This document shows positions 1-8,365 of a stretch of DNA of 64,000 nucleotides, one piece after another; the first letter of the stretch is position 1; the number at the start of each line of letters is the position of its first letter. The stretch comes from Streptococcus cristatus AS 1.3089. Its GTDB lineage: Bacteria; Bacillota; Bacilli; Lactobacillales; Streptococcaceae. The stretch lies in NCBI RefSeq assembly GCF_000385925.1, contig NC_021175.1:1309501-1373500 (forward strand). Reading direction: 5' to 3'. The position numbers and the translations under genes are program-made. The notes under the pieces were generated by a model that did not search any database, was not told the origin of the DNA, and saw nothing but the letters and a program-made list of their open reading frames with translations.

Positions 1-117
1 CCCTGCCTCATCCAAGGTCATGTAGTCTGACTCGGCACCGACTTGATTTAAAAAGCGAATCAAGTCAGCAGCATCCGTCTTTTCTGCCTCCCGCAAGGCC
101 AATTCAAACTCAGCCAT
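1..117 (-). CDS. N-terminal part of a putative GNAT acetyltransferase (cut by window edge)
   Basis: Only the first 39 codons lie in the window, starting at the ATG at 117-115. The visible residues begin MAEFELALREAEKTDAADL and continue towards SDYMTLDEAG, which looks like the first strand and helix of a GNAT N-acetyltransferase. The start overlaps the end of tsaE by 8 bases, so the two are translationally coupled. In streptococci a GNAT gene commonly follows tsaE, so the assignment leans partly on context. The catalytic acetyl-CoA loop is outside the window. Confidence 0.55.
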   Translation of the reverse strand, partial: MAEFELALREAEKTDAADLIRFLNQVGAESDYMTLDEAG

Positions 118-550
118 GCAGCAATTCCTCCAGTAATTCCTGAGAACGACGCCCCTGACTTTCAAAGACTAGCTCGCGGCCGTCTTCTTTCTTTAGAAGA
201 GTCAGCTTCAGATAATCATCTGGTAAACTCTCACCAAGCAATTCTCCCCACTCGATGACCGTAACTCCCTCACCAAAGAGAAAATCATCCAAGTCAATCG
301 AGTCTGGATCTTCACCAATCCGATATACATCTAAGTGATAAAGCGGCAAACGTCCTTCATACTCGCGAACAATGGTATAGGTCGGACTTTTGATCATCTG
401 CTTGATGCCCAGACCTTGAGCCAATCCCTTGGTAAAAGTTGTCTTGCCTGCACCCAAGTCTCCTGTCAAAACCAAAACATCTTGCTCCTGAAGCAAGCTT
501 CCGAGACGCTGGCCCCAGTTGATTAATTCTTCCTCATTATGACTAAACAT
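110..550 (-). CDS. tsaE: tRNA threonylcarbamoyladenosine biosynthesis ATPase TsaE
   Basis: TsaE is the small ATPase that works with TsaB and TsaD to place threonylcarbamoyl on A37 of ANN-decoding tRNAs. The 146-residue length is normal for the family. A Walker A loop, GDLGAGKTT, is visible at residues 30-38, followed by the family signatures SPTYTIVREY and YHLDVYR and, near residue 100, VIEWGE. It is the first gene of a minus-strand pair with the acetyltransferase, overlapping it by 8 bases. It is a cytoplasmic core gene and shows no abnormality. Confidence 0.95.
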   Translation of the reverse strand: MFSHNEEELINWGQRLGSLLQEQDVLVLTGDLGAGKTTFTKGLAQGLGIKQMIKSPTYTIVREYEGRLPLYHLDVYRIGEDPDSIDLDDFLFGEGVTVIEWGELLGESLPDDYLKLTLLKKEDGRELVFESQGRRSQELLEELLHG

Positions 551-711
551 TCTTTTATTATACCAGAAGATTTGCGTTTGCGCTCAATTTTCTAATAGAG
601 AGAGCAAAATGTTTGAAAAAAATTAGATGAGCCCTCCAAATCCTCCGATCAAAGCAGTTCACTCACTTCTATATTGAAAGATAACTAGGACATTTCCCAA
701 AAACTTTTCCT

Positions 712-742
712 ACAAAAAAGAAGCTGGAAGATCCAACTTCTT
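712..742 (-). terminator. Rho-independent terminator of the purine permease gene
   Basis: On the minus strand an AAGAAG-TTGGA / TCCA-GCTTCTT type stem with a short loop is followed directly by a T run. It lies 8 bases past the permease stop codon. Confidence 0.8.
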
Positions 743-749
743 AGTGTTC

Positions 750-2171
750 TTAAGATAAAGCTAGGCTGATAAAGTTAAGGATGAAGAGCAGGTTTAAGAT
801 CCAAATCATTGGATGCACATCCTTAGCTTGACCTTTGATAACTTTCACAAGAGCATACATGATAAAGCCTGCTGCAATCCCGTTCGTGATACTGTAAGTG
901 AAGCCCATGAAGATAGAGGTGAAGAAAGCTGGAACAGCTTCTGCCATATCATCCCACTGGATATTTTTCAGACTGCCAAGCATCATGATCCCTACGACAA
1001 TCAAAATTGGCGCAGTTGCTGCTGTTGGAACGATGGCCAACAGCGGGCTAAAGAAGCTAGATACCGCAAAGCAGACCGCTACAACCAAGGCTGTCAAACC
1101 AGTCCGTCCGCCAGCACCGATACCAGCTGCAGACTCTACATAAGTAGTAACGTTAGATGTTCCGGCAATCGCACCAATAGTTGTCCCGATCAAGTCTGAG
1201 TACAAAGCCTTGTCCAAACCTTCTGACTCATGATTTTCACCAGAGCTTGCGACGATCCCCACTTTTTCACCAGTTCCGATCAAGGTACCGATGGTATCAA
1301 AAATATCAGTCAGAGAGAAGGCTAGGATGGCCATAAATGTTTGAGGCAGACGCGCCGTATCAGCAAAGAGAGCTCCCAAGCCTTCTGGACCAACCGCAAC
1401 CCCGAACACTTGTCCAAGTTCTTTCAGAGCTGTTGACAGATTGTGCTGACCGAAGTCAATCGCAGACAGGTTTACCAAGCCAACAGCAATCGCTACGACT
1501 GTTGTTGTAAAGATAGACAAGATAATGCCGCCTTTGATACCCTTGATTACAAAGAAAACTGTAATCGCTAGACCAAGTAAAGCGAGTAAAACTGCTGGAT
1601 TATTAAAATCAACTAATCCCGGAGTTGCAGCTGAGTTTGCTGTAATAGCAGCTTTGGCTTGGTCAGCTCCCTTACCGGCTACTACATAGTTGCCTGGATC
1701 GATTGAAAACTTCAAAAGTCCGGCATTTTTAATCCCTACATAAGCTAGAAAGACACCGATACCTGCCGAAATAGCTGAACGAAGTGCTGATGGAATAGAC
1801 TCAATAATAGCCTTCCGAATCTTGGTCAGGGTAATGAAGAGCGAGATCAGACCACAGATGAAGACCATACCCAGAGCCTCTTGCCAAGTATAGCCCAGAC
1901 TAAAGACGACCGTGAAAGTAAAGAAAGCATTGAGCCCCATACCTGGCGCCTGTGCGTAAGGGAGGTTGGCATAAAAGGCCATCATGAGCGTTCCAGCAAC
2001 GGAACCAATGATCGTAGCCAGAAAGACACCTTGAGCTGGCATACCCGTTTGCGACAGCATGGCTGGATTGACAAAGAGGATGTAGCTCATAGCAAAGAAA
2101 GTTGTTAACCCAGCGAGAACTTCCGTACGAACATCCGTACCGTGCTCTTTGAGTTTAAATAATTTATCCAT
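750..2171 (-). CDS. NCS2/AzgA-type purine nucleobase permease
   Basis: This is a 473-residue multi-spanning membrane protein of the NCS2 family, AzgA/PbuG branch, which imports hypoxanthine, guanine or adenine with protons. Visible family features are the N-terminal TEVLAGLTTFFAMSYILFVNP segment, the central QTFMAILAFSLTDIFDTIGT motif and SNVTTYVESAAGIGAGGRTG, which carry the substrate-binding region in this family. It is monocistronic: a good promoter lies upstream, its own terminator downstream. A PurBox-like inverted repeat just after the -10 fits regulation by purine availability. The exact base imported cannot be told from sequence. Confidence 0.88.
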   Translation of the reverse strand: MDKLFKLKEHGTDVRTEVLAGLTTFFAMSYILFVNPAMLSQTGMPAQGVFLATIIGSVAGTLMMAFYANLPYAQAPGMGLNAFFTFTVVFSLGYTWQEALGMVFICGLISLFITLTKIRKAIIESIPSALRSAISAGIGVFLAYVGIKNAGLLKFSIDPGNYVVAGKGADQAKAAITANSAATPGLVDFNNPAVLLALLGLAITVFFVIKGIKGGIILSIFTTTVVAIAVGLVNLSAIDFGQHNLSTALKELGQVFGVAVGPEGLGALFADTARLPQTFMAILAFSLTDIFDTIGTLIGTGEKVGIVASSGENHESEGLDKALYSDLIGTTIGAIAGTSNVTTYVESAAGIGAGGRTGLTALVVAVCFAVSSFFSPLLAIVPTAATAPILIVVGIMMLGSLKNIQWDDMAEAVPAFFTSIFMGFTYSITNGIAAGFIMYALVKVIKGQAKDVHPMIWILNLLFILNFISLALS

Positions 2172-2248
2172 TATAGATAATCTCCTAAATTGTTTTATGG
2201 CAACTGATTAAAAGAGAACTCCTGATTTTCTTTAAAACAGTGCTACTT

Positions 2249-2265
2249 ATTCGTTTTTTACGAAC
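2249..2265 (-). promoter_or_regulatory. PurBox-like inverted repeat in the permease promoter
   Basis: ATTCGT and ACGAAC arms face each other across five bases (2249-2254 and 2260-2265). Each arm carries the CGAA core of streptococcal/lactococcal PurR boxes. The repeat covers the expected transcription start of the purine permease gene. The PurR assignment is inference from the core and the gene's function. Confidence 0.45.
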
Positions 2266-2274
2266 AATAGTATG

Positions 2275-2303
2275 ATTATACTCAAAAACATTCACTTTTT
2301 CAA
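2275..2303 (-). promoter_or_regulatory. Sigma-A promoter of the purine permease gene
   Basis: Minus strand: -35 TTGAAA at 2303-2298, 17-base spacer, perfect -10 TATAAT at 2280-2275. The leader to the start codon is about 95 bases; I see no purine riboswitch in it. Confidence 0.8.
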
Positions 2304-2335
2304 CCCTAATGCTCTAAAAAATACTTTAAAGTATC

Positions 2336-2938
2336 TTATTTTTTATTTTCTCTGCTTAAAAAGAGCAAAGTCATCACTTGGATAAAGGTAAATCCAAGGA
2401 TAAAGACCAGTCGTTCCTTCTGAAAGGTTTCCAGTAGTTTTTGGACAACTAGCTGGGGCCGCGTCACCAGATCCCAGGAATTGAGACGATCATAACGGCC
2501 GATATAAATGGCCAGACTCGACAGATAAGACAGAGCCGCAACCGCAAGCATATCCAGCCACCAAGTCAACTTCCAGCGCTCACGCAAAATATTCCAGCTT
2601 TCAATCCCGCAGTAAACGCCAAATAAAATACTCGGCACGAAAGCCATAAATAGGCGCATACTGACAGGGTTCCACAGGGTATCTCCCACCCAAGTCATGT
2701 GCACCAAGTCCGTCAGCATATAAAAAGTATTCGGATAAAAGGCCAGCCAAACCACTAACAAAAGCGGATAAAGCCATTTCTGCTTCTTAGATATCGTCGT
2801 TAAGACGGCAGCGTCATAGGCAATTAAGGCCAAAATCATATTCCAGATCAAGTCTGGCCCCTGAGCCGTAATCCCCTGAATATATACAACAAATGCAATT
2901 AGTAGGAAAAAAATATGAATCAAAATTGGTTTACGCAT
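2336..2938 (-). CDS. DUF1361 membrane protein
   Basis: This 200-residue protein has about six hydrophobic segments and the DUF1361 hallmark FYPNTFYMLTDLVHM in the middle. The function of the family is unknown. It starts at the ATG at 2938 behind a GGGGAGGATC ribosome site, and stands alone between the purine permease and a divergent HAD phosphatase gene. No catalytic motif is evident. The family call is firm; no role can be assigned from sequence. Confidence 0.8.
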   Translation of the reverse strand: MRKPILIHIFFLLIAFVVYIQGITAQGPDLIWNMILALIAYDAAVLTTISKKQKWLYPLLLVVWLAFYPNTFYMLTDLVHMTWVGDTLWNPVSMRLFMAFVPSILFGVYCGIESWNILRERWKLTWWLDMLAVAALSYLSSLAIYIGRYDRLNSWDLVTRPQLVVQKLLETFQKERLVFILGFTFIQVMTLLFLSRENKK

Positions 2939-3031
2939 ACAAGATCCTCCCCTTTACTTTAACTCTCTTCGCTCATAGACTATCAGCAGACATCTTTCGT
3001 CTTAGCTATTAAGGAAACATTATACCACAAC

Positions 3032-3062
3032 TTGTGGCATTTATTCTTAATTCTGTTATAAT
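3032..3062 (+). promoter_or_regulatory. Extended -10 promoter of the HAD hydrolase gene
   Basis: TGT-TATAAT (extended -10, TATAAT at 3057-3062) with a TTGTGG -35 at 3032-3037, spacer 19. The transcript would start about 30 bases before the start codon. Confidence 0.65.
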
Positions 3063-3102
3063 AGACTTTACGATACTTAGCGAGACTATACGAGGAAAAA
3101 GA

Positions 3103-3915
3103 ATGACAAAAAAAATTATTGCTGTAGATTTGGACGGAACCTTGCTCAATTCTGAGAGTAAGCTGTCTGATTTCACCAAAGAAACCATCAAAAAAATATC
3201 GGCGAAAGGACACAAGGTCATCATCACTACTGGCCGTCCTTACCGCATGGCTCTGGACTTCTATAAGGAATTAGAGCTGAATACCCCCATGATAAACTTC
3301 AACGGCTCCTTGACGCATATCCCTGAGCAAAAGTGGGAATTTGAACAATCCTTGACCGTAGACAAGTCTTTCTTACTAGATATGGTCCAACGAAAAGAGG
3401 AAATCGAAGCTGACTTCATCGCTGGTGAATACCGCAAAAGATTCTACATCACCAATACCAACGAAGAAATCGCAGATCCTAGGCTCTTTGGAATTGATAA
3501 CTTTAAACCAGAAAATCAATTTCAAGCGCAGCTGGTCACCAAAAATCCAAATGCCATTTTGCTGCAAACCCATGCCACGGACAAATATGCTCTGGCTGAA
3601 GAGATGAATGCCTTTTACCAGCACGAACTCTCCATCAATACCTGGGGCGGCCCGCTCAATATCCTTGAGTGCGGCCCTAAAGGTGTCAACAAGGCCTTCG
3701 CTCTCCAGTACCTACTCAATATCCTCAATGCCGATCGCAAAGACCTGATCGCTTTTGGTGACGAGCACAATGACACCGAAATGCTAGAATTTGCAGGAAC
3801 AGGCTATGCTATGAAAAATGCTAGCGAAACCCTGCTGCCTTATGCCGACCAACAGCTTGAACTCACCAATGACCAAGACGGTGTAGCCCATAAACTAACT
3901 GAGCTCTACTTGTAG
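3103..3915 (+). CDS. Cof-type HAD-IIB sugar-phosphate phosphatase
   Basis: A 270-residue haloacid-dehalogenase phosphatase of the Cof/IIB subfamily. Motif I is VDLDGTLL with nucleophile Asp9 and acid Asp11, motif II is TTGRP, and motif IV is GDEHNDTEML near the C-terminus. The upstream open frame would add 23 residues, but the ATG at 3103 has a good GAGGAAAAAG ribosome site and starts immediately before the conserved motif, so I use it. These enzymes dephosphorylate sugar phosphates or flavin/PLP precursors. The substrate is not predictable. Confidence 0.9.
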   Translation: MTKKIIAVDLDGTLLNSESKLSDFTKETIKKISAKGHKVIITTGRPYRMALDFYKELELNTPMINFNGSLTHIPEQKWEFEQSLTVDKSFLLDMVQRKEEIEADFIAGEYRKRFYITNTNEEIADPRLFGIDNFKPENQFQAQLVTKNPNAILLQTHATDKYALAEEMNAFYQHELSINTWGGPLNILECGPKGVNKAFALQYLLNILNADRKDLIAFGDEHNDTEMLEFAGTGYAMKNASETLLPYADQQLELTNDQDGVAHKLTELYL

Positions 3916-3942
3916 AAATCAAATAAATCAAACAAATATAAT

Positions 3943-4003
3943 TGAACCGCATCCCCACAGTCAGACTCTTCTGTCTAACTGTTAAGATACGGTTCATTTT
4001 TTT
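3943..4003 (+). terminator. Terminator between the HAD gene and the convergent ABC operon
   Basis: Long hairpin with outer arms TGAACCG / CGGTTCA and inner arms CAGTCAGAC / GTCTAACTG, followed by seven T on the plus strand. The reverse strand is moderately T-rich after the stem, so it may also stop the convergent transporter operon. Confidence 0.85.
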
Positions 4004-4031
4004 AGGCAAATTTTCTACTAGACCAAAGATT

Positions 4032-4898
4032 CTATTCTACTTTTCCACCTTCAACGACGAGATCATCTGCTTTTGCAGCATCACCGTAGGTTGGGTGAAG
4101 AGTCTTTTCATAAGCCTTGTGGAAGAAGTTTTCCTTGCCCAATTTTTCAATGTCTTTATTGATAAAGTCAAGCAACTCTTGGTTTCCTTTTTGGACTGCT
4201 GGTGCGATAGTATCTGGGTCACCAAGTGAAGTAATTCCTACTTCATATCCTTTATTTTCAAGAGCCCAAGCTAGAACTTCAGTATTGTCAGTCGAGAAGG
4301 CATCTCCACGTCCATCCAAAAGAGCTTGATAGGCATCACTGTATTGGTCATATTTTTGAAGTTTGACTTCTGGGTGATTTTTCTCAAAGTATGTTTCAGC
4401 AGTGGTTCCTTTGGTTACAATCAAGGTCTTGCCTTCAAGCTGTTTAACATCTGTGATAACACCTTTCTTAGGAGACACAACACCCAGTGAAACCTTCATG
4501 TATGGAAGGGCAAAGTCAACTTGTTTCTTACGCTCGTCTGTGACTGTAAAATTGGCAAGAGTGATGTCCACCTTGTTAGAAATCAAGTATTCCGCACGGT
4601 TAGCAGCATCAACAGAAACGTATTTTACCTTAACACCGAGGTCTTTGGCCAGCTGATTTCCCAGTTCGATGTCATAACCTTGGTAAGAACCGTCGTTGTC
4701 TACATAACCAAAAGGTTTCTTATCTCCAAATACAGCAATTCGAAGTTCACCACTTTTTTTAATTTCCTCAATAGTGCGAGCTTTAGCAGTAGTTTTACCA
4801 GATGACGAAGTAGCATTTCCGCCTGATCCACAAGCTGTGACAAAGATAAGGGCAAAGGCAAGTGCAAAAAGAGTTAAGAGGGATTTGAGTAATTTCAT
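4032..4898 (-). CDS. Amino-acid ABC transporter substrate-binding lipoprotein
   Basis: A 288-residue periplasmic-binding-protein type 2 lipoprotein. The signal peptide ends in a lipobox VTAC with lipidated Cys23, followed by a Gly/Ser linker. The SBP_bac_3 fold is shown by GELRIAVFGDKKPFGYVDNDG at the ligand pocket and GYDIELGNQLAKDLG. It is the last gene of a four-gene minus-strand operon with one ATPase and two permeases, 11 bases after the ATPase gene. Family members bind glutamine, glutamate, histidine or cystine. The CmbR/CysR-like box in front of the operon favours a sulfur amino acid, but that is inference. Confidence 0.9.
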   Translation of the reverse strand: MKLLKSLLTLFALAFALIFVTACGSGGNATSSSGKTTAKARTIEEIKKSGELRIAVFGDKKPFGYVDNDGSYQGYDIELGNQLAKDLGVKVKYVSVDAANRAEYLISNKVDITLANFTVTDERKKQVDFALPYMKVSLGVVSPKKGVITDVKQLEGKTLIVTKGTTAETYFEKNHPEVKLQKYDQYSDAYQALLDGRGDAFSTDNTEVLAWALENKGYEVGITSLGDPDTIAPAVQKGNQELLDFINKDIEKLGKENFFHKAYEKTLHPTYGDAAKADDLVVEGGKVE

Positions 4899-4909
4899 AA
4901 GAATCTCCT

Positions 4910-5668
4910 TTATAAATATGAGCCAAATTGGCTAAAGTCAAAAACGTTTAAAAATTCTTGTGCTCGTTTGGTTTGTGGATTGGTAAAGAAGGAATGAGCC
5001 GTTCCTTCTTCAGCAATCTTCCCTTGATCGAGGAAGATAATCCGATCTGCAATGGCTTGGGCAAACTGCATTTCGTGGGTTACTAAAATCATGGTGCGGC
5101 CTTCTTGAGCCAGGTCGTTAATGAGTTCCAGAACCTCGCGTACCATTTCAGGATCCAGTGAGGCCGTCACCTCGTCAAAAAGGATAATTTCTGGATGCAT
5201 GAGCAGGGCACGAACAATAGCGACCCGTTGCTTCTGCCCACCAGATAATTGGCGAGCAAAACTGTGTTTTTTATCAAGTAGTCCGACGCGTTCAAGTAAC
5301 TGCAGGGCTTCTTCCGTCACCTCTTTCTTATCTCGCCCTTGTGCCTTGACAGGACCTAGTATAAGGTTTTGCAAGACGTCCAGATGAGGAAAGAGCTCAT
5401 AACTTTGAAAGACCATGCCAATCTTTTGACGAACCAAGTGAAAGTCTTTCTGGTTTCCAATAATAGACTGGCCATCAAGAAGAATATCTCCACCTTGAAT
5501 GCTTTCTAGGCCGTTCAGGCAGCGAAGCAGGGTACTTTTCCCACAACCAGATGGCCCTAGAATAACCACTACTTCCCCTTTTTTGATTTCTAGGGAAAGT
5601 CCTTGGAGGATAGGATTGTCTCCAAAGGATTTTTTTAGATCCTTGATTTCTAATATGGTATCAGACAT
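4910..5668 (-). CDS. Polar amino-acid ABC transporter ATPase
   Basis: A 252-residue nucleotide-binding subunit of the GlnQ/HisP family that powers the uptake system encoded around it. Walker A GPSGCGKST begins at residue 38, the signature is LSGGQKQR, Walker B is IILFDEVTASLDP and the switch is VTHEMQ. Its start codon abuts the stop of the preceding permease gene, so the genes are translationally coupled. The protein is cytoplasmic at the membrane face. Nothing is unusual. Confidence 0.95.
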   Translation of the reverse strand: MSDTILEIKDLKKSFGDNPILQGLSLEIKKGEVVVILGPSGCGKSTLLRCLNGLESIQGGDILLDGQSIIGNQKDFHLVRQKIGMVFQSYELFPHLDVLQNLILGPVKAQGRDKKEVTEEALQLLERVGLLDKKHSFARQLSGGQKQRVAIVRALLMHPEIILFDEVTASLDPEMVREVLELINDLAQEGRTMILVTHEMQFAQAIADRIIFLDQGKIAEEGTAHSFFTNPQTKRAQEFLNVFDFSQFGSYL

Positions 5669-6346
5669 TTAGTTCCTCCAGTGTTTTTCTAAGTGAGTGG
5701 ATAGTTTGGAAATAGGGAAGCAAACTGCGAAGTACAGAACCAGTATGGTGCCGTAAATCCAAAAGGAGGCGGTTGGAATGGTCAAGCGATTGCTATCGAT
5801 GATCTGCTGCCCCACTTTTGTGACTTCAACGACCCCAATCAAAACAACCAGAGAAGTCGTTTTAATCATCCGAGTAACGAGATTGATGGCCTGCGGAAGC
5901 AGTCTTCTCAAGACCTGCGGGATGATGATGTGATAGTAAAGTTGGAAGGTCGTTAAGCCCAGCGCCTGTCCACTTTCAAACTGATGTTTAGGAAGGGAAG
6001 TGATAGCTCCACGAACCAAATCTCCCATCTCAGCCGTTCCCCAGAGGGTAAAAACGATAACAGCGGAAGTTTCTCCCGATATATTGATATTAAAGTTTCT
6101 AGCCAAACCAAAGTAAACGATAAAGAGCAGAACCAGTTGAGGCATGATGCGGATAAATTCTAGATAAAAGCGTGTCAGGAAGCGAACGACTCTAGAATGA
6201 GAGGTCATGATGATTCCCATGACCGTACCGAAAATCATAGACAAGAGGACAGAGAGGATGGAAATACCAATTGTGACTCCCAATCCTTGTAAGATCCGCA
6301 GGAGATTATTTCCCTGAAAGAGTACTTGTATTCCCGAATCCTGCAT
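5669..6346 (-). CDS. Amino-acid ABC transporter permease (second)
   Basis: A 225-residue permease of the HisM/GlnP family with about five membrane segments. The coupling loop is visible as GAITSLPKHQFESGQALGLT, the conserved EAA motif contacting the ATPase. The start at 6346 follows GGAGG at a 7-base spacing and overlaps the other permease gene by 41 bases. Such pairs form a heterodimeric channel. Confidence 0.92.
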   Translation of the reverse strand: MQDSGIQVLFQGNNLLRILQGLGVTIGISILSVLLSMIFGTVMGIIMTSHSRVVRFLTRFYLEFIRIMPQLVLLFIVYFGLARNFNINISGETSAVIVFTLWGTAEMGDLVRGAITSLPKHQFESGQALGLTTFQLYYHIIIPQVLRRLLPQAINLVTRMIKTTSLVVLIGVVEVTKVGQQIIDSNRLTIPTASFWIYGTILVLYFAVCFPISKLSTHLEKHWRN

Positions 6347-6986
6347 GGCGGAGCCTCCTTTCTATCCAACTAAAGAGCAATGATATAGGCAGGAGCATGA
6401 TAAGATAGGCCACTACCAACATAGCCAGTGCAATGTCTGTCTCATAGTAGAGCCCAATCAAGTCCTTGGCAACATACATGAGGTCAGCTAAGGCAACTAC
6501 CGAAAAGACAGAGGTTTCCTTGATTAGGAAAATCACATTAGCACTGAAGGAGGGAAGAGCCACTGCTGTGGCTTGTGGAAGAACCACGTAACGAAAGACC
6601 TGTAGTGGTGTCAAACCGATGGCTAAGCCAATCTCATGCTGAGTTTGACTAACTGCTTCTAGCCCACTTCGGAAGGATTCCGCCATATAAGACCCACCTA
6701 GGAAAATGAGCCCCAGCGTTGCACAGACCTCCGAGGAAAGGACAATCCCTATTCGGGGAAGCCCGAAGTAGAGAAAGAAGAGTTGAATCAAAAGAGGCGT
6801 ATTTCGAGACAATTCAATATAAGCTGTAGCTAGTTGTGACAAAAGAGGGATGCGATAATGCCGAATGATACTGACAAGCAGACCCACCAGAAGGGAACCC
6901 AAAATTCCCCAAACTGCGATATGCAGAGTTAGAAAAAACGCCTTTTGATATAAGGGTAGATATTGTTCAACAATGGACCAATCCAA
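6306..6986 (-). CDS. Amino-acid ABC transporter permease (first, TTG start)
   Basis: A 226-residue permease of the same family as its downstream partner, with EAA loop SGLEAVSQTQHEIGLAIGLT and SRNTPLLIQLFF after the second membrane segment. The start codon is TTG at 6986-6984 with a strong GGGAGG ribosome site 8 bases upstream, and no in-frame ATG is better placed. It is the first gene of the operon, so the promoter and the CmbR-like box lie directly before it. Confidence 0.92.
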   Translation of the reverse strand: MDWSIVEQYLPLYQKAFFLTLHIAVWGILGSLLVGLLVSIIRHYRIPLLSQLATAYIELSRNTPLLIQLFFLYFGLPRIGIVLSSEVCATLGLIFLGGSYMAESFRSGLEAVSQTQHEIGLAIGLTPLQVFRYVVLPQATAVALPSFSANVIFLIKETSVFSVVALADLMYVAKDLIGLYYETDIALAMLVVAYLIMLLPISLLFSWIERRLRHAGFGNTSTLSGK

Positions 6987-7019
6987 AAAGAGAACCTCCC
7001 ATCAAGGAATAATACAGCT

Positions 7020-7087
7020 ATTGTAGCACTAAAAGACATGTTTGGATAATATGTATTTTCTATCACAATGATAGAAAATATTTATCA
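7020..7087 (-). promoter_or_regulatory. CmbR/CysR-like activator site and -10 of the ABC operon
   Basis: Read on the minus strand from 7087 to 7061 the sequence is TGATA-N9-TATCA-N3-TGATA, which fits the motif TGATA-N9-TATCA-N2-4-TGATA proposed for the streptococcal LysR-type cysteine regulator CmbR/CysR. The inner part is a 12-bp perfect inverted repeat with a 3-base loop. A TACAAT -10 lies at 7025-7020 with a poor -35, placing the box at about -50 to -75, as expected of a LysR activator. Confidence 0.6.
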
Positions 7088-7122
7088 TGCCAACTACAAT
7101 CTGAAACTTCCAGACAAATTTT

Positions 7123-7151
7123 TTGAAAATGATTTGAAAAAGAGTTAAGAT
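7123..7151 (+). promoter_or_regulatory. Promoter of lctO
   Basis: TTGAAA at 7123-7128, 17-base spacer, TAAGAT at 7146-7151. It diverges from the ABC operon promoter. Confidence 0.75.
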
Positions 7152-7165
7152 GTTCCTGTAAATCA

Positions 7166-7185
7166 AAAAGTAAACGTTTACTTTT
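7166..7185 (+). promoter_or_regulatory. Candidate cre operator in the lctO leader
   Basis: A perfect 20-bp palindrome centred on GTAAACGTTTAC lies between the predicted start of transcription and the AGGAGG ribosome site of lctO. It matches the CcpA cre core except at the outermost positions. A downstream position fits roadblock repression by CcpA when sugar is plentiful. Another LacI-family regulator could use the same palindrome. Confidence 0.6.
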
Positions 7186-7202
7186 AACTAGGAGGACAAT
7201 TT

Positions 7203-8339
7203 ATGTCATACAAAACAAGCAATGCCGAAGGTCCTGTGGATTTTATTAACACCTATGATTTGGAGCCGATGGCGCAGCAAGTCATTCCCAAAGCTGCTTT
7301 TGGCTATATTGCCAGTGGAGCAGAGGATACTTTCACGTTACGGGAGAACATCCGCGCCTTTAACCATAAACTTATCGTTCCTCATACTCTTTGTGATGTT
7401 GAAAATCCAAGTACAGAGATTGAATTTGCTGGAGAAAAACTATCTTCACCAATTATTATGGCGCCTGTCGCAGCCCATAAATTAGCAAATGAGCAAGGGG
7501 AAGTGGCTACTGCGCGTGGTGTACATGAGTTTGGCTCTCTTTACACGACCAGCTCCTACTCCACCGTTGATCTTCCAGAAATTTCTCAAGCCCTCCAAGG
7601 AACACCGCACTGGTTCCAATTTTACTTCAGCAAAGATGACGGGATTAACCGCCATATCATGGATCGTGTCAAGGCAGAAGGCTACACAGCCATTGTCTTA
7701 ACTGCAGATGCGACTGTAGGGGGCAATCGTGAAGTTGATAAGCGCAATGGTTTTGTTTTCCCAGTTGGCATGCCGATTGTTGAGGAATACCTGCCAGAAG
7801 GTGCTGGTAAGTCCATGGACTTTGTCTACAAATCAGCCAAACAACGCCTGTCTCCACGAGATGTAGAATTTATCGCCCAATACTCAGGTCTGCCTGTGTA
7901 TGTCAAAGGTCCTCAATGCCGTGAAGATGTCGAACGTTCACTTGCCGCAGGGGCTTCTGGAATCTGGGTAACCAACCACGGTGGTCGCCAAATCGACGGT
8001 GGACCAGCTGCCTTTGACTCACTTCAAGAAGTCGCTGAAGCAGTAGATAAACGTGTGCCGATTGTCTTTGACTCTGGTGTTCGTCGTGGCCAGCATGTCT
8101 TTAAAGCCTTGGCTTCAGGAGCAGACTTGGTAGCCATTGGCCGACCTGTCATTTATGGTTTAGCTCTCGGTGGTAGCGTCGGTGTTCGCCAAGTCTTTGA
8201 GCACCTAAATGCCGAATTAAAAACCGTCATGCAACTATCTGGAACTCAAACCATCGAAGATGTCAAACACTTCAAACTACGTCACAACCCATACAACCCA
8301 AGCTTCCCAGTTGATTCTCGTGATTTGAAATTGTATTGA
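7203..8339 (+). CDS. lctO: L-lactate oxidase
   Basis: An FMN-dependent alpha-hydroxyacid oxidase of 378 residues that converts L-lactate and oxygen to pyruvate and hydrogen peroxide; in oral streptococci it complements pyruvate oxidase in peroxide production. Family signatures are visible: PIIMAPVAAHKL in the FMN site, TADATVGGNREVDKRNGF, the catalytic-base segment VTNHGGRQIDGG and the phosphate-binding SGVRRGQHVFKALASGAD. The start follows AGGAGG at a good distance. It is a single-gene unit with a cre-like operator in its leader and a hairpin, apparently derived from an IS end, as terminator. Confidence 0.93.
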   Translation: MSYKTSNAEGPVDFINTYDLEPMAQQVIPKAAFGYIASGAEDTFTLRENIRAFNHKLIVPHTLCDVENPSTEIEFAGEKLSSPIIMAPVAAHKLANEQGEVATARGVHEFGSLYTTSSYSTVDLPEISQALQGTPHWFQFYFSKDDGINRHIMDRVKAEGYTAIVLTADATVGGNREVDKRNGFVFPVGMPIVEEYLPEGAGKSMDFVYKSAKQRLSPRDVEFIAQYSGLPVYVKGPQCREDVERSLAAGASGIWVTNHGGRQIDGGPAAFDSLQEVAEAVDKRVPIVFDSGVRRGQHVFKALASGADLVAIGRPVIYGLALGGSVGVRQVFEHLNAELKTVMQLSGTQTIEDVKHFKLRHNPYNPSFPVDSRDLKLY

Positions 8340-8365
8340 TACATAAAACAGATTGTAATAAAAAA

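Noticed and set aside
2172..2270. Purine riboswitch before the purine permease
   Set aside because: The leader is about 95 bases and lacks the three-way-junction core (no TATA...loop-loop pattern); a PurBox-like operator is the better reading.
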